A program made the position numbers and the translations under genes. A stretch of DNA of 45,625 nucleotides from Rhizobium nepotum 39/7. GTDB lineage: Bacteria > Pseudomonadota > Alphaproteobacteria > Rhizobiales > Rhizobiaceae. The DNA is taken from positions 1 to 45,625 of the forward strand of contig NZ_JWJH01000024.1 in assembly GCF_000949865.1 (NCBI RefSeq), given 5' to 3'. The notes beneath the pieces are model-generated. The model saw only the letters and a list, made by a program, of their open reading frames with translations, did no database searches and was not told the origin of the DNA. Of this stretch, positions 1-9,611 are shown piece by piece. The stretch's first letter is position 1, and each line of letters opens with the position of its first letter.

Positions 1-2
1 GG

Positions 3-98
3 CTACGCCACGTGCTCACTGAGTTGCCACAGCGCCCGGACGGCGCGGATATCGACGATCTGTTCCCATTCAACTTCACCAAATCCACTGCCGCCTGA
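3..98 (+). CDS. IS66-family transposase, C-terminal end (partial)
   Basis: An open frame enters from the window edge and ends in TGA at 96-98. The peptide contains LRHVLTELPQRP followed by DIDDLFPFNF, which resembles the short C-terminal domain of IS66 transposases (usually a VLT...IDELLPW pattern). Only about 31 residues are visible, so it cannot be told whether the element is intact upstream. No terminal inverted repeat was identified after the stop. It marks a likely insertion-sequence boundary just upstream of the toxin-antitoxin operon. Confidence 0.6.
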   Translation, partial: LRHVLTELPQRPDGADIDDLFPFNFTKSTAA

Positions 99-160
99 CA
101 CAGTGCGGTCGTCACAATCAACTCCGTCAACGCGCCGCGAAATGAGCGCTTACATATAAA

Positions 161-214
161 CTTCCCGATCAGGAATACTTTTTGCATTACAGATATTACC
201 TTACCGATCGGGAA
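161..214. promoter_or_regulatory. Probable HipB operator of the hipBA operon
   Basis: The arms CTTCCCGATC (161-170) and GATCGGGAAG (205-214) are perfect 10-bp inverted copies 34 bp apart, 60-110 bp before hipB. HipB-type antitoxins repress their own operon by binding paired inverted sites, so this is the natural autoregulatory site. Binding is inferred. Confidence 0.6.
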
Positions 215-273
215 GAACGATATTGAACTCCATCAAATCTTCCTGTACGGTAAGCCAAATATGGAGGTGATGG

Positions 274-546
274 ATGTTCAGGTCCGCACATGATTTCGGC
301 ACAGCCGTCAGGGAAAACCGTAAACGGCTAGGCTGGACCCAGATCGAACTGGCTACACGCTCCGGCACAGGCGAGCGTTTCATCGTCGAACTTGAATCAG
401 GCAAGCCGAGCTGCCAGCTTGAGAAGGCGCTCATCGTTGCACGCGCCGTCGGCATGGAGATCGGCGATCTCAAGACAGCGCAACTGTCACCAGCCGCAGC
501 CGACGACGAACTGAGTTTCCTGCCGAACTTCGGTGATGGTCGATGA
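274..546 (+). CDS. hipB: HipB-like antitoxin, HTH XRE family
   Basis: A 90-aa protein with an XRE/Cro-type helix-turn-helix over about residues 9-62 (REN.KRLGWTQIELA, then FIVELESGKPS). HipB antitoxins bind operator DNA and neutralise the HipA kinase. The ATG at 274 was chosen because GGAGG at 263-267 is an excellent ribosome site; the ATG at 270 is out of frame. The stop overlaps the next start as ATGA, which implies coupled translation with hipA. The length suits the family, and no missing elements are seen. Confidence 0.85.
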   Translation: MFRSAHDFGTAVRENRKRLGWTQIELATRSGTGERFIVELESGKPSCQLEKALIVARAVGMEIGDLKTAQLSPAAADDELSFLPNFGDGR

Positions 547-1775
547 CCACAATCTTCTACGAGACCCTGCCCGTCGCGCATATGAGCTTCGAAGGCGAGT
601 GGTGGCTCGAATATGAACCATCCTGGGAAGCGCGCCGCGCAGCCTTCCCGGTCTCGCTCACCATGCCCCTGCGATCGGGGACTGTCGGTGCAAACACGCT
701 GCTGCCCTGGCTCGCCAACCTCCTTCCCGAAACCCATCTTGCGGAAATCGGTCAGCGGCTGAAGGTATCGCCGCAGGATATTGTTGGGCTCCTCGAACAT
801 ATAGGCCGCGACACCGCAGGCGCACTGTCCATCGGCGAACCGCGCAAGACCGGCATCAACCTTCAGCCGGTTCCTGATGAAGCCGCTCTGGAGCGCATCC
901 TCAACGAGCTTCCCGCCAAGCCCTTCCTTGTCGGCGAGCGTGGCGTTTCAATGTCGCTGGCAGGCGTGCAGGAAAAGCTGCCTGTTTTCGTCGGGGGAGA
1001 TGGCGATATCTCAATCCCGGTCGACGGAACCCCATCAACACACATCATCAAGCCGGATACGCGACGCCTTGCCGGAAGTGTCGAGAACGAAGCCTTCTGC
1101 CTCGCGCTTGCACGGGCCTGCGGATTGGAAGCGGCCGAAGCCACGATCGGCCAGGCTGGCAAGCGGCGTTATCTGCTGGTGAAGCGCTATGATCGTTTCA
1201 CGGACCCGCAGGGCGAAATCCGCAGGCTTCATCAGGAAGATCTTTGCCAGTTAACGGGTCACTTTCCATCCCATAAATACGAGCGATCTTCGACAGGCCA
1301 CGGTGCGACGCTGAAAATGATGTTTGACGCCATCAGTGAGACGGTCTCGCCCGGCGAGCGGCTGAAGCTTCTGGATGCCGTGATTTTCAACGTATTGATC
1401 TGTAACTCGGACTCGCACGCCAAGAACTATTCCGTGCTGATCGGCGCAGGCGGGTCGGCAAAGATGGCGCCTCTTTATGATCTGATGTGTGCAGCGGTAT
1501 ATCGGCAGGTCGACCAGAGCCTTCCGCAAAACATTGGCGGCCGGTTCATCGCACCCGATTTGCGCAACGGCGACTGGAAGGCGCTCGCCGACAATATCGG
1601 CCTGAGTCCTGCTGCAACATTGCGGCGTGTGGTGGAATTGACCGAGCGTGTCGCCGATAAATGCAGCGAGACCGCTGCAAGCATCTCCCAACTCTCAGGC
1701 GATCCGACACGCGTGCTCGAACAGGGCGATCATCATATCCAGAAGCGGTGCAAACGTATTCGACAGCAGCTTTGA
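543..1775 (+). CDS. hipA: HipA-family serine/threonine kinase toxin
   Basis: A 410-aa HipA-like kinase. The N-terminal subdomain (about 1-105) has the family pattern MPLRSG...LPWLANLLPE. SLAGVQEKLPV (about 139-149) corresponds to the HipA nucleotide-loop region. The catalytic loop is seen as ICNSDSHAKNYS (about 285-296), and the metal-binding APLYDLM follows (about 310-316). HipA kinases phosphorylate a translation target (GltX in E. coli) and cause growth arrest or persistence. It overlaps hipB by 4 nt. On a plasmid the pair may act in stability, which is inferred. It converges with the serine dehydratase gene across about 100 bp. Confidence 0.88.
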   Translation: MTTIFYETLPVAHMSFEGEWWLEYEPSWEARRAAFPVSLTMPLRSGTVGANTLLPWLANLLPETHLAEIGQRLKVSPQDIVGLLEHIGRDTAGALSIGEPRKTGINLQPVPDEAALERILNELPAKPFLVGERGVSMSLAGVQEKLPVFVGGDGDISIPVDGTPSTHIIKPDTRRLAGSVENEAFCLALARACGLEAAEATIGQAGKRRYLLVKRYDRFTDPQGEIRRLHQEDLCQLTGHFPSHKYERSSTGHGATLKMMFDAISETVSPGERLKLLDAVIFNVLICNSDSHAKNYSVLIGAGGSAKMAPLYDLMCAAVYRQVDQSLPQNIGGRFIAPDLRNGDWKALADNIGLSPAATLRRVVELTERVADKCSETAASISQLSGDPTRVLEQGDHHIQKRCKRIRQQL

Positions 1776-1874
1776 GCGGAAATCATTTCCTGGGCGGGTT
1801 GAGAACGGCAGCAGCCGCTCTTCTCCAGACAAGCGACAGCGCGCCAACAAGTGTCTCTGTTCCCCATGCAAACT

Positions 1875-3275
1875 TTAGCATTCGACAACGTTGGCAGCGA
1901 GACCGCCAATGGACGTCTCCTTGTATTTCTCGCTCATATCATCACCGGTCTGGCGCATCGTCTCGATACAGGCGTCAAGCGGTACAAAATGGGTCCCGTC
2001 CCCCTTTATCGCTAGCGAGGCCGCAGTAACTGCTTTCACCGCACCGAGAGCATTACGCTCGATACACGGAACCTGCACCAGCCCTGCAATCGGATCACAA
2101 GTCATGCCGAGATGGTGTTCCAGGGCAATTTCAGCGGCGTTTTCGATCTGCTCCGGAGAACCATCCATAACGGCCGCCAATCCTGCAGCGGCCATAGCTG
2201 AAGCCGAGCCCACTTCACCTTGGCAACCCACCTCTGCTCCGGAAATCGAGGCATTGTGCTTGATGATACCGCCGATCGCGGCGGCCGTTAAAAGAAAGGT
2301 ATGGATGTCCTCACGAGACGCCGCCTCGTAAAAACGCTTGAAATATCGGAGCGTCGCAGGAATGACCCCGGCCGCACCGTTGGTAGGCGCCGTTACAACC
2401 CGTCCACCTCCAGCATTCTCTTCGTTTACAGCCATTGCGTAAACGCTCAACCAATCGTTAGCGAGAACAGGGTTGGGCCGGTTACTACGCCATTCGGCTT
2501 CCAAACTCTCATGGAGTGCTCGCGCGCGGCGGCGGACCTTCAGACCACCTGGCAAGATGCCCTCTCCTTGAAGACCTCGATCAATGCAGCCATTCATAGC
2601 GTCCCAGATCCGGTCGAGGCCGGCGTCCAGCTCGGCACGGCTCATTTTCGTCTCTTCGTTGACTCGTTTCAGGGCAGCGATGCTGAGACCCGCGCCACGC
2701 GCCATATCGAGCATTTCCCGAGCGGACGCGAATGGATAGGGGACGCGTTCCTCCGAAGCATTCTTCTTCTGGCCACGCATGGCCTCAAGTTCCGTATCGG
2801 TTATAACGAAACCGCCGCCGATCGAATAATAGATCCGCTTCAACAGCAGTCTGCCATCGCGGTCAAACCCTTGGAACGTCATACCGTTGGCATGTCCCGG
2901 CAAAGGCTGTTTCTTGTCATAGATTAGGTTCGTCTTCGGTTGAAACTCATAAGCTGGATGACCTGGCGGCCTCACCAGGCCGGTCCGCTCAACCGCATCA
3001 ATCACGGCATCAATGCGGTCCGGCTCAACGCTGTGGGGTTCCTCTCCCGTCAGGCCCAGAATGACTGCCCTGCCCGTACCATGGCCGACACCCGTAAAAG
3101 CCAATGAACCATGGAGGCTGACCTTTAGTTGGGCGATATGGGCGCCGCCGGGGCGCGGCCAGTCGTCAGACCTTATCACTTTGAGAAAACGATTTGCAGC
3201 GGACATCGGCCCCATCGTGTGAGAACTCGACGGACCGATACCGATCTTGAAGATATCGAAAACCGAAAGAAACAT
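1875..3275 (-). CDS. L-serine ammonia-lyase (serine dehydratase), iron-sulfur type
   Basis: A 466-aa single-chain SdaA/TdcG-type enzyme that converts L-serine to pyruvate and ammonia. Family landmarks are the N-terminal [15 protein letters not shown], the central [29 protein letters not shown], and MTCDPI..VQVPC; these cysteines should ligate the [4Fe-4S] cluster. The ATG at 3275 was chosen because [12 protein letters not shown] is the usual family N-terminus; the frame extends upstream without homology. It is the last gene of the minus-strand operon, about 230 bp after the RidA gene. In an opine operon it suggests that serine is the amino acid set free. It could instead be unrelated metabolic cargo. 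Confidence 0.92.
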   Translation of the reverse strand: MFLSVFDIFKIGIGPSSSHTMGPMSAANRFLKVIRSDDWPRPGGAHIAQLKVSLHGSLAFTGVGHGTGRAVILGLTGEEPHSVEPDRIDAVIDAVERTGLVRPPGHPAYEFQPKTNLIYDKKQPLPGHANGMTFQGFDRDGRLLLKRIYYSIGGGFVITDTELEAMRGQKKNASEERVPYPFASAREMLDMARGAGLSIAALKRVNEETKMSRAELDAGLDRIWDAMNGCIDRGLQGEGILPGGLKVRRRARALHESLEAEWRSNRPNPVLANDWLSVYAMAVNEENAGGGRVVTAPTNGAAGVIPATLRYFKRFYEAASREDIHTFLLTAAAIGGIIKHNASISGAEVGCQGEVGSASAMAAAGLAAVMDGSPEQIENAAEIALEHHLGMTCDPIAGLVQVPCIERNALGAVKAVTAASLAIKGDGTHFVPLDACIETMRQTGDDMSEKYKETSIGGLAANVVEC

Positions 3276-3508
3276 CGAACTTTCCCTGGAACGGGCTTCG
3301 CGGTCCTCCTCCAGATTCTGGTGGATGCGATCGCCAAATACCCGCGGCTGCGGCCGCTCGGAGCTGACAGTCCCGAACGGCACATTACATGATAGCGGAA
3401 CGGGCCATGTTCCCATCGGAGCCTGATCGCCTGTTGGCACGGTCCCCGATCTACAAGCCTCGTCGAGGCAGAGGCCGGATACACAATGGTTCCGCCTTCA
3501 GACAGTTG

Positions 3509-3868
3509 TTACTGCCCTACTGCCGCAGTTACGATTATCTCAACGAGAACATCGGGAGCACCCATGTCGGCCTGAGCGGTCGCTCGTGTTGGTGCAGAGT
3601 TTGGAGCAGTCCAGGCGTTCCAGATCTCATTCATGCCATCAAAGTCGCGGGCGAGATCCTTGATCCAAATTTGCGCGGTCAGCAGGCGATTCTTGTCGGT
3701 GCCGGCTCGGGCCAAAAATTCCTCGATCTTTGCGAGCGTTTGCCTAGTCTGCCCTTTGATATCCTGGCTGCGGTCGTCTGCGGTCATTCCACCGACAAAC
3801 ACCATACCATTATAGACGACAGCACGGCTTCGGCGGGGATCGGTTTCAATGCGGGTGATATCACTCAT
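3509..3868 (-). CDS. RidA-family enamine/imine deaminase
   Basis: A 119-aa protein of the Rid (YjgF/YER057c/UK114) family. The family arginine is seen in SAPTRATAQADM (about 90-101), followed by VEIIVTAAV. RidA proteins hydrolyse reactive enamine/imine intermediates such as 2-aminoacrylate, the product released by serine dehydratases. The gene lies 33 bp after the oxidase subunit and before the serine dehydratase. It could therefore clear 2-aminoacrylate or the imine formed when the oxidase attacks the opine. Both roles are inferred. Confidence 0.88.
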   Translation of the reverse strand: MSDITRIETDPRRSRAVVYNGMVFVGGMTADDRSQDIKGQTRQTLAKIEEFLARAGTDKNRLLTAQIWIKDLARDFDGMNEIWNAWTAPNSAPTRATAQADMGAPDVLVEIIVTAAVGQ

Positions 3869-3901
3869 ATAAGCTCCTTTCAGCTTCGATCGAATTTCAA
3901 A

Positions 3902-5269
3902 TCAGCCGGTGAAATCACCAAGCAAGATTGGTTTGATGGGGGGACGAATACGGTAATAACCGACCTGTGATGGTTCGACGCCGCGCGCTTCTGCAATAAC
4001 TTCAGTCACAGTCAGACCACATAGGCGCCCTTGGCATGGACCCATGCCGCACCGCCCAAAAGCTTTCGTTTGGTTTGGTCCTGTGCAGCCGAGCTTCACG
4101 TACCCTCGAATTTGGCCAGCGGAAACCTCTTCACATCGACAGACGAGAACTTCGTCTGGAGGAATGCGGTTTTCATCTCTTGGCCTGTAAAGACTGTCCA
4201 GAAAGGGACGAATATGGGTAAATCGCGCCAGTTCGTTTTTGAGAGCGAGAACACGCTCCGCGGCCCCACGGCTGAAGCCAAGCTGCGCTGCGATGGCGAG
4301 TGCGGCAAGCCGTCCTTGAACTGCAGAGGCGTTGGCTCCTACGATGCCCTTGCTATCGCCGGCGACGTATATCGACGTCTCGCCCAATCGGCCGGCACCA
4401 TCTGTCACGGGCAGCCAGCAAAGTTGATGATCGTCCCAACGATGTTCTGCACCCGTCGACCAAGTCAGCTGCGTGTTTGGGACGACGCCCTGATGAAGGA
4501 GAACAAGTGATGCCGGAACCCGGACCTGCTGTCCCGCGTGCTGGAACTGAAGACCTTCGGCGTGAGTGGCGCCGATGATTTCAAGATTTTGAGCGCCGGA
4601 ATATACGCGGACACTACGTCGGCGGATGGCGGAGATGAGTTTGATACCTTTCAAAAGGTCTCGCCATCCACGCAACGCACCAACTAAATGCGGGATCGCT
4701 CTTGCATAAGCAGACCGGGACGTTGTGTCGACGAGCGCTTCAATTTTTACGCCAGCACGCAGATATTGCCACGCCAGCAAATAGAGAAGCGGCCCACAGC
4801 CAGCCAAAACTACGGGATCGCTCGGGAGCGCTCCCGATCCTTTCAGCATGATCTGGCCAGCACCGGCACCCATCACGCCTGGCAGCGTCCATCCCTTGAT
4901 AGGAAAAGGCCTTTCCATCGCACCGCTTGCAAGAAGGACATATTTTCCCGCAACTTCGGCGGCCTTGCCATTAGAAACATAGTCGACAACGCCGTGCGGA
5001 GTGACATTCCAAACGACCGCACTGCCCACATAATGCGTACCACTATGCCGAAACTCTGCGGCAAGCGTCTGCCCCGCCGCATAATCCTTTCCAAGAATAT
5101 TCACGATATCGGCGGGAGCATCTTCGATCCGACGATAAATTTGGCCGCCGAGCGCCGCTTGCTCGTCAAGCAGGGTAACGGACAAGCCCAGAGAGCGTGC
5201 TTCGCAAGCTGCAGCCATGCCTGCCGGACCGCAGCCGATCACGACAAGATCTACAACGTCGTTACTCAT
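3902..5269 (-). CDS. Opine oxidase-type flavoprotein with C-terminal [2Fe-2S] domain (OoxA/HcnB-like)
   Basis: A 455-aa NAD/FAD-dependent oxidoreductase. The N-terminal dinucleotide fold shows VVIGCGPAGMAAA (about 10-22) and GGQIYRR. The C-terminus has the cysteine set CRCEE...CTGPNQ...RCGMGPCQGRLCG, typical of the BFD-like iron-sulfur domain in octopine/nopaline oxidase A subunits and HcnB. The complex oxidatively splits an opine into an amino acid and a 2-oxo acid at the membrane, passing electrons to the respiratory chain. The ATG at 5269 overlaps the upstream stop by 8 nt; in-frame ATGs at 5275 and 5293 are alternatives. Confidence 0.88.
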   Translation of the reverse strand: MSNDVVDLVVIGCGPAGMAAACEARSLGLSVTLLDEQAALGGQIYRRIEDAPADIVNILGKDYAAGQTLAAEFRHSGTHYVGSAVVWNVTPHGVVDYVSNGKAAEVAGKYVLLASGAMERPFPIKGWTLPGVMGAGAGQIMLKGSGALPSDPVVLAGCGPLLYLLAWQYLRAGVKIEALVDTTSRSAYARAIPHLVGALRGWRDLLKGIKLISAIRRRSVRVYSGAQNLEIIGATHAEGLQFQHAGQQVRVPASLVLLHQGVVPNTQLTWSTGAEHRWDDHQLCWLPVTDGAGRLGETSIYVAGDSKGIVGANASAVQGRLAALAIAAQLGFSRGAAERVLALKNELARFTHIRPFLDSLYRPRDENRIPPDEVLVCRCEEVSAGQIRGYVKLGCTGPNQTKAFGRCGMGPCQGRLCGLTVTEVIAEARGVEPSQVGYYRIRPPIKPILLGDFTG

Positions 5270-5597
5270 TCTCATCTCCAAATGTATCGCCAAGGAATTC
5301 CGGCGCGCCTTCCTGGCGCTTTATTTTCATCCCATCCCGAACAGGGATCAGGCAGCTTTGCCGCGCAGGCACGCCATCTATTTCAACGAAACATTCAAAG
5401 CACACACCCATCAGGCAATAAGGGGCACGCGGCGCCTTTCCGACAATGCTGGATCTGAACTGCCGGGCGCCACCTGCAAGAAGCGCCGCCGCAACACTGA
5501 TACCCTCAGGCACCGTCATCACCGTTCCCTCAAAGGTAATCTTGACCGTCGGTCCTACGGCCGCCGTCGGGATTGAAAAAAGCGCCTTAGTGGTCAT
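5262..5597 (-). CDS. Small [2Fe-2S] ferredoxin-like subunit of the opine oxidase (HcnA-like)
   Basis: A 111-aa protein with the cysteine pattern YCLMGVCFECFVEIDG and a later QSCL, as in the small iron-sulfur subunit of HcnABC and three-part opine oxidases. It probably carries electrons between the two flavin subunits. The start at 5597 (MTTKALFS) overlaps the end of the preceding gene by 11 nt, and its stop overlaps the next start by 8 nt. This tight coupling fits an equimolar complex. An upstream in-frame start exists but would intrude deep into the preceding gene. Confidence 0.82.
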   Translation of the reverse strand: MTTKALFSIPTAAVGPTVKITFEGTVMTVPEGISVAAALLAGGARQFRSSIVGKAPRAPYCLMGVCFECFVEIDGVPARQSCLIPVRDGMKIKRQEGAPEFLGDTFGDENE

Positions 5598-6723
5598 TGG
5601 TAAAACTCGCATTTGGATCCAGAAATCTGTCACTCTGGAAGCTTTCAAAGCCAGGCGGCGTGCGCGTCATTCCACTCAACCAAGGACCAACGACGTATGC
5701 ATGCCCTGCAGCGAGTGTTACGCCGCTATGGCAGATGGCCACATAGGCTCCAGGACAGGTCGGGGAGCTCTGATAAACCGGATATCCATCGGGTGTTAAC
5801 GGACGGAGGGCTCCCCATGCTCGAACGAGGCGCGCTTTACTTAAGTCCGGAAATGTCTCCACGGCCCGTTTCGCCAACCATTCAATCTTGTCAGTGGTCG
5901 TGCCATCATCCAAACCCACGTCTTCGGACGTCGAGCCAATTTGAACCGAGCCTTCTTTGGTTTGTCTCGCTTTGTTGGTCGGGTATTCGATAAATGGTTT
6001 GAGACGCTCGGTTATCAAGACCTGACCGCGGGTTGTTGTAACCGGTGCGTAGATGCCAACCTGCTCAGCGAGATTCCCTATACCCAAACCGGCAGCCAGA
6101 ATAAGCCTGTCGCTTTTCCAGGCCTGACCATCCCGGGCCTTGATCGCGAATTGACCACTTGCGACATCATGTTTCAGTTCGCAAACATCAGCGCCCGTAA
6201 TCACGTCAGCCCCTTTCTGGCGCAGTCCCGCATGAAGCGCATGCAGCAACATCAGCGGGTTCGCATGACCGTCGTGAGCACCGAAGCTCCCCCCGACAAC
6301 CTTTGGTCCAACACGAGGCAGATATTGTTTGAGTTGAGTATGGTCCATCATCTCAAACGGAACATCACCCACTTCACGGTCGATTTTCGCGAGTAAATCT
6401 GCCCGCTTTTGCACTTCTTTATCGCTGAAACCCAACCAGAACCCACCAGTCTGCTGCAAACCGGAATCCACGCCAGTAAGATCGAGCAATTCCCGGTGAA
6501 ATTCCGGCCACATCCGCACAGCATCCCTGGTCCAGCGAGCGTATTGCGACATCCCACCGCCTTTGCTTGACAGCCACACGAGACCGAAGTTGCCTCTTGA
6601 TGCCCGAAACGCCGTGTCGCCCTGATCAAGTACACGCACCCGCGCACCAAGTCTGGCTGCACCATAGGCGATCGCCGCACCTACGAGGCCGCCCCCAACA
6701 ACTGTCACTTGTTCTTTGGTCAT
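5587..6723 (-). CDS. FAD-dependent amino-acid/opine oxidase subunit (OoxB/HcnC-like, DAO family)
   Basis: A 378-aa D-amino-acid-oxidase-fold flavoprotein. The N-terminal FAD motif is VVGGGLVGAAIAYGAARLGA (about 8-27). The C-terminal half has ARLVRAWGALRPLTPDGYPV and CHSGVTLAAG, typical of the family. This subunit should hold the site that oxidises the secondary amine of the opine. It is the first of three overlapping oxidase genes. The start at 6723 was picked because the longer frame adds a non-conserved stretch running towards the permease gene. The natural substrate cannot be read from the sequence. Confidence 0.87.
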   Translation of the reverse strand: MTKEQVTVVGGGLVGAAIAYGAARLGARVRVLDQGDTAFRASRGNFGLVWLSSKGGGMSQYARWTRDAVRMWPEFHRELLDLTGVDSGLQQTGGFWLGFSDKEVQKRADLLAKIDREVGDVPFEMMDHTQLKQYLPRVGPKVVGGSFGAHDGHANPLMLLHALHAGLRQKGADVITGADVCELKHDVASGQFAIKARDGQAWKSDRLILAAGLGIGNLAEQVGIYAPVTTTRGQVLITERLKPFIEYPTNKARQTKEGSVQIGSTSEDVGLDDGTTTDKIEWLAKRAVETFPDLSKARLVRAWGALRPLTPDGYPVYQSSPTCPGAYVAICHSGVTLAAGHAYVVGPWLSGMTRTPPGFESFQSDRFLDPNASFTNDH

Positions 6724-6816
6724 TGAACACTCCCGTACGCGGGCCGCACTTTCTGAAAATGGGCGCACCTATCCCGACCTCCCGCTCGACGGCGGGAAGT
6801 GTTCGTTGGTTTGCCA

Positions 6817-7626
6817 TTACTTTTTGCCGATCAGAACCTTGTCGAGACCTACGACCCGATCGAGGATGAACATCAGGATCATGGTTCCCAGGATCATGAC
6901 CGTTGATACTGAAGTGGTCACAGGGTCGGTCAGCAACGCGACCCGATGGTAAAGCGCCACTGGCAGGGTTGTTGTCCCAGGAGTGGCGATGAACACGGTC
7001 ATCGTGACTTCATCAAAACTCTGGATGAAGGCCAATACCCAGCCGCCGACGACACCTGGCAAGATCAAAGGAAACAGAATTCGCCGAAATGAAATCCAGC
7101 GTGATGCGCCAAGCGAACGGGCCGCAAGCTCCGCATCCCGATCCATACCGATGACCGCTGCCAGGGTGAGGCGAAGCGAATAGGGAACCACGATCAGCGC
7201 ATGGACAAGAACGAGTGCGATGAATGAACCGGTCCAGCCCATCGTCGAGAAGAAACGCAGGAATGCTACGCCCAAAACCACATGCGGGACCATCAATGGC
7301 GAAAGTAGCAACGCCGTTAGAGCTTCACGACCAATAAATCTGTAACGAGCAATCGCAATTGCGGCCGGAACAGCAACCGCTGTCGCCAGAGTGGCAGCCC
7401 CCAATCCGAGCCATATTGAGAGCCAGAAAGCATTCATGAGCTCCGGGGCAGCCAACATCGCCTCATACCACCGAAGAGAGGCTCCATCGAACGGCATCGA
7501 GATATAACCCTTATCAGAAAAGGACACCAATATGATTACCACCAGGGGTGCAATGATGAAGGCTGTGAAAAGAGTGTGGAAGACAAGTGCTCCCACGCCG
7601 TTGTGGCCAATTCCCCGACTACTCAT
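6817..7626 (-). CDS. ABC transporter permease, PotC-like
   Basis: A 269-aa inner-membrane permease with about six hydrophobic segments. It carries the EAA-type loop seen as AARSLGASRWISFRRILFP (about 165-183), which contacts the ATPase. It resembles the second permease of spermidine/putrescine-type importers (PotC/YdcV). It overlaps the preceding permease gene by 4 nt. It forms the channel with its partner and probably imports the opine. This Pot-type choice differs from the polar-amino-acid importers of octopine and nopaline plasmids (Occ/Noc), so the substrate may be chemically different. Confidence 0.88.
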   Translation of the reverse strand: MSSRGIGHNGVGALVFHTLFTAFIIAPLVVIILVSFSDKGYISMPFDGASLRWYEAMLAAPELMNAFWLSIWLGLGAATLATAVAVPAAIAIARYRFIGREALTALLLSPLMVPHVVLGVAFLRFFSTMGWTGSFIALVLVHALIVVPYSLRLTLAAVIGMDRDAELAARSLGASRWISFRRILFPLILPGVVGGWVLAFIQSFDEVTMTVFIATPGTTTLPVALYHRVALLTDPVTTSVSTVMILGTMILMFILDRVVGLDKVLIGKK

Positions 7627-8492
7627 GCAAACACCTGCTTGAATTTATGCTCGATGAAGCGATTGCTACCGATCACCACCAGCACGATGCCGAGCAATAG
7701 AAGCACGGCGACCGCAGCCCCGAGGGGCCAGTTCAGCGAACTCAAAAATTCGTCATAGATCGCTGTCGTGACGACTTTTACCCTCCGGCCGCCGATCAAA
7801 GCGGGCGTCGCGAAGGCAGACGCCGATAGCGTGAAAACAATGATCGCGCCAGACAGGATTCCCGGCATCAGCTGTGGGAGTATTATTCGACGAAACGTTG
7901 TAAACGGACCCGCGCCAAGCGAACGGGCAGCATGCGCCACTTGAGTATCGAGCTTTTGAAGCGTGCTCCATACCGCGATCACCATGAACGGCAGCATCAC
8001 ATGGGTCAGCACGATGATAACGCCCGTGAGACTGAACATGAGCTGCACCGGTCGATCGACAAGACCGACTATGAGCAATGCGTTATTGACGAAACCTTCA
8101 CGGCCAAGGAGGATAGACCAGCCCAAAGTACGCACGACCACAGAGATGAGCAGCGGACCAAGGATGATGACGAAGAATGCTCCCTGCCACACGGGTCGCA
8201 TTCTCGACAGGATAATCGTCTCCGGTACGCCGACCAGCACACAAATCAGCGTTACGGCCAACGACATCAAACCGGTGCGGATAAACAGGTCGTAATAATA
8301 ACTGTCTGACAGGATTTCGATGTAATTCGCCAGTGTGTATTCGGCTTTAACTCCACTCATCGCATCGAAGACGTTGAACGACAAAATTGCGGTCAGCGCC
8401 AGAGGAACGACAAGTAGCCCAAGGAACAATGCCACGGCCGGAAAGGACAATATCCACTGCTGGCCCTTATTGTGTGTGATCGTTTCAGCCAT
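7623..8492 (-). CDS. ABC transporter permease, PotB-like
   Basis: A 289-aa permease with about six membrane segments and the ATPase-contacting loop AARSLGAGPFTTFRRIILP. It is a partner of the PotC-like protein. The start at 8492 (MAETITHN) overlaps the ATPase stop by 8 nt; the frame continues upstream inside the ATPase gene, which makes longer starts unlikely. Its C-terminal helices include AVAVLLLLGIVLVVIGS. It is part of the LysR-controlled minus-strand operon. Confidence 0.87.
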   Translation of the reverse strand: MAETITHNKGQQWILSFPAVALFLGLLVVPLALTAILSFNVFDAMSGVKAEYTLANYIEILSDSYYYDLFIRTGLMSLAVTLICVLVGVPETIILSRMRPVWQGAFFVIILGPLLISVVVRTLGWSILLGREGFVNNALLIVGLVDRPVQLMFSLTGVIIVLTHVMLPFMVIAVWSTLQKLDTQVAHAARSLGAGPFTTFRRIILPQLMPGILSGAIIVFTLSASAFATPALIGGRRVKVVTTAIYDEFLSSLNWPLGAAVAVLLLLGIVLVVIGSNRFIEHKFKQVFA

Positions 8493-9555
8493 TGACGACC
8501 TCCGGATCGACATATTGAAGATCACCGTCGTTCCAGGTGATACCAACGACATCACCTTCCTGTGGCTGCGCGGTACCGCCATTTACGACAGTCAGCCGCA
8601 CCGATCCGATTTCGCTGCTGATCTCATAGAACCAGATACTGCCAAGAAAGAGTCTCGTCACAACCTTGCCTTTGATCGTGCTGTCTTCAACGGAACAGAG
8701 ACGCAATTTTTCAGGTCGCACGAACAGCTTGGTTGTCTGGCCAACCTGTCCGAGAGGGATCACCGCCCTGAGAGCTTTGTCGTTGGCGATAATTGTCGCC
8801 ACGTCATTGTCTAACGCAGAAATCCTGCCTTCGATAAGGTTGGCTTGTCCCAGAAACTTGAAAGCGAACTCCGACCGCGGGTGATCGTAGACGTCCTGAG
8901 GTTTTCCAAGCTCGGCGATAACACCATTGGCCATCACGGCGATCCGGTCGCTCATCGTCATCGCTTCGACTTGATCGTGTGTCACGAGAATTGTTGTTAT
9001 GCCTAGCCGCCGCTGCAGCGCCCGCAACTCGACATGCATCTCGCCGCGAAGTTTCGCATCCAAATTTGACATCGGCTCGTCAAGCAGAAGCACTCTCGGG
9101 CGGATCGCAAGCACCCGCGCGATTGCGACACGTTGGCGCTGCCCACCTGAAAGTTCATTCGGATAACGGTTTTCCAGACCTGAAAGCCGTACCATGGCGA
9201 GCGCCTCACTAACCCTCTCCTGCAATTGAGGCCGTTTGATTTTCCTCATCTCGAGACCAAAAGCGATATTTTGGGCGACGGTCATGTGCGGGAAAAGTGC
9301 ATAACTCTGAAAAACGACACCCATGTCGCGTTTTTCGGGTACGGCTTGACTGATGTCTTCACCGTCAAGAATAACAGCACCTGCGGTCGGGGAAACGAAC
9401 CCGGCCACCATTTGCAGGGTGGTGGTTTTGCCACATCCGGAAGAACCAAGGAGCGATATAAACTCGCCGCTCTCAACTTCCAGATCGACTTTACGAACTG
9501 CCTGGACATTGCCCGCATAGGTCTTGGACAATCCCCGTATAGATAATTTACTCAT
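8485..9555 (-). CDS. ABC transporter ATPase, PotA-like
   Basis: A 356-aa ATPase with Walker A GSSGCGKTT (about 37-45), signature [12 protein letters not shown] (about 134-145), Walker B VLLLDEP and a switch-region histidine in VTHDQ. The C-terminal third is a TOBE-type regulatory domain. It powers import by the two permeases that follow. It starts about 60 bp after the binding-protein gene, beyond a stem-loop that may lower its expression relative to the binding protein. Confidence 0.93.
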   Translation of the reverse strand: MSKLSIRGLSKTYAGNVQAVRKVDLEVESGEFISLLGSSGCGKTTTLQMVAGFVSPTAGAVILDGEDISQAVPEKRDMGVVFQSYALFPHMTVAQNIAFGLEMRKIKRPQLQERVSEALAMVRLSGLENRYPNELSGGQRQRVAIARVLAIRPRVLLLDEPMSNLDAKLRGEMHVELRALQRRLGITTILVTHDQVEAMTMSDRIAVMANGVIAELGKPQDVYDHPRSEFAFKFLGQANLIEGRISALDNDVATIIANDKALRAVIPLGQVGQTTKLFVRPEKLRLCSVEDSTIKGKVVTRLFLGSIWFYEISSEIGSVRLTVVNGGTAQPQEGDVVGITWNDGDLQYVDPEVVNG

Positions 9556-9589
9556 TTTATTGCGCTCGTTCTGGTAGGACTGAAGAAGG

Positions 9590-9610
9590 GAAGCGCGCCT
9601 AGCGCGCTTC
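9590..9610 (-). terminator. Stem-loop between binding-protein and ATPase genes
   Basis: A perfect 9-bp stem (GAAGCGCGC / GCGCGCTTC) with loop CTA begins immediately after the binding-protein stop codon. Such hairpins in ABC operons often stabilise the upstream message or partly stop transcription, giving excess binding protein. No long T run follows on the transcribed strand, so partial attenuation or RNA protection is more likely than full termination. Confidence 0.65.
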
Positions 9611-9611
9611 T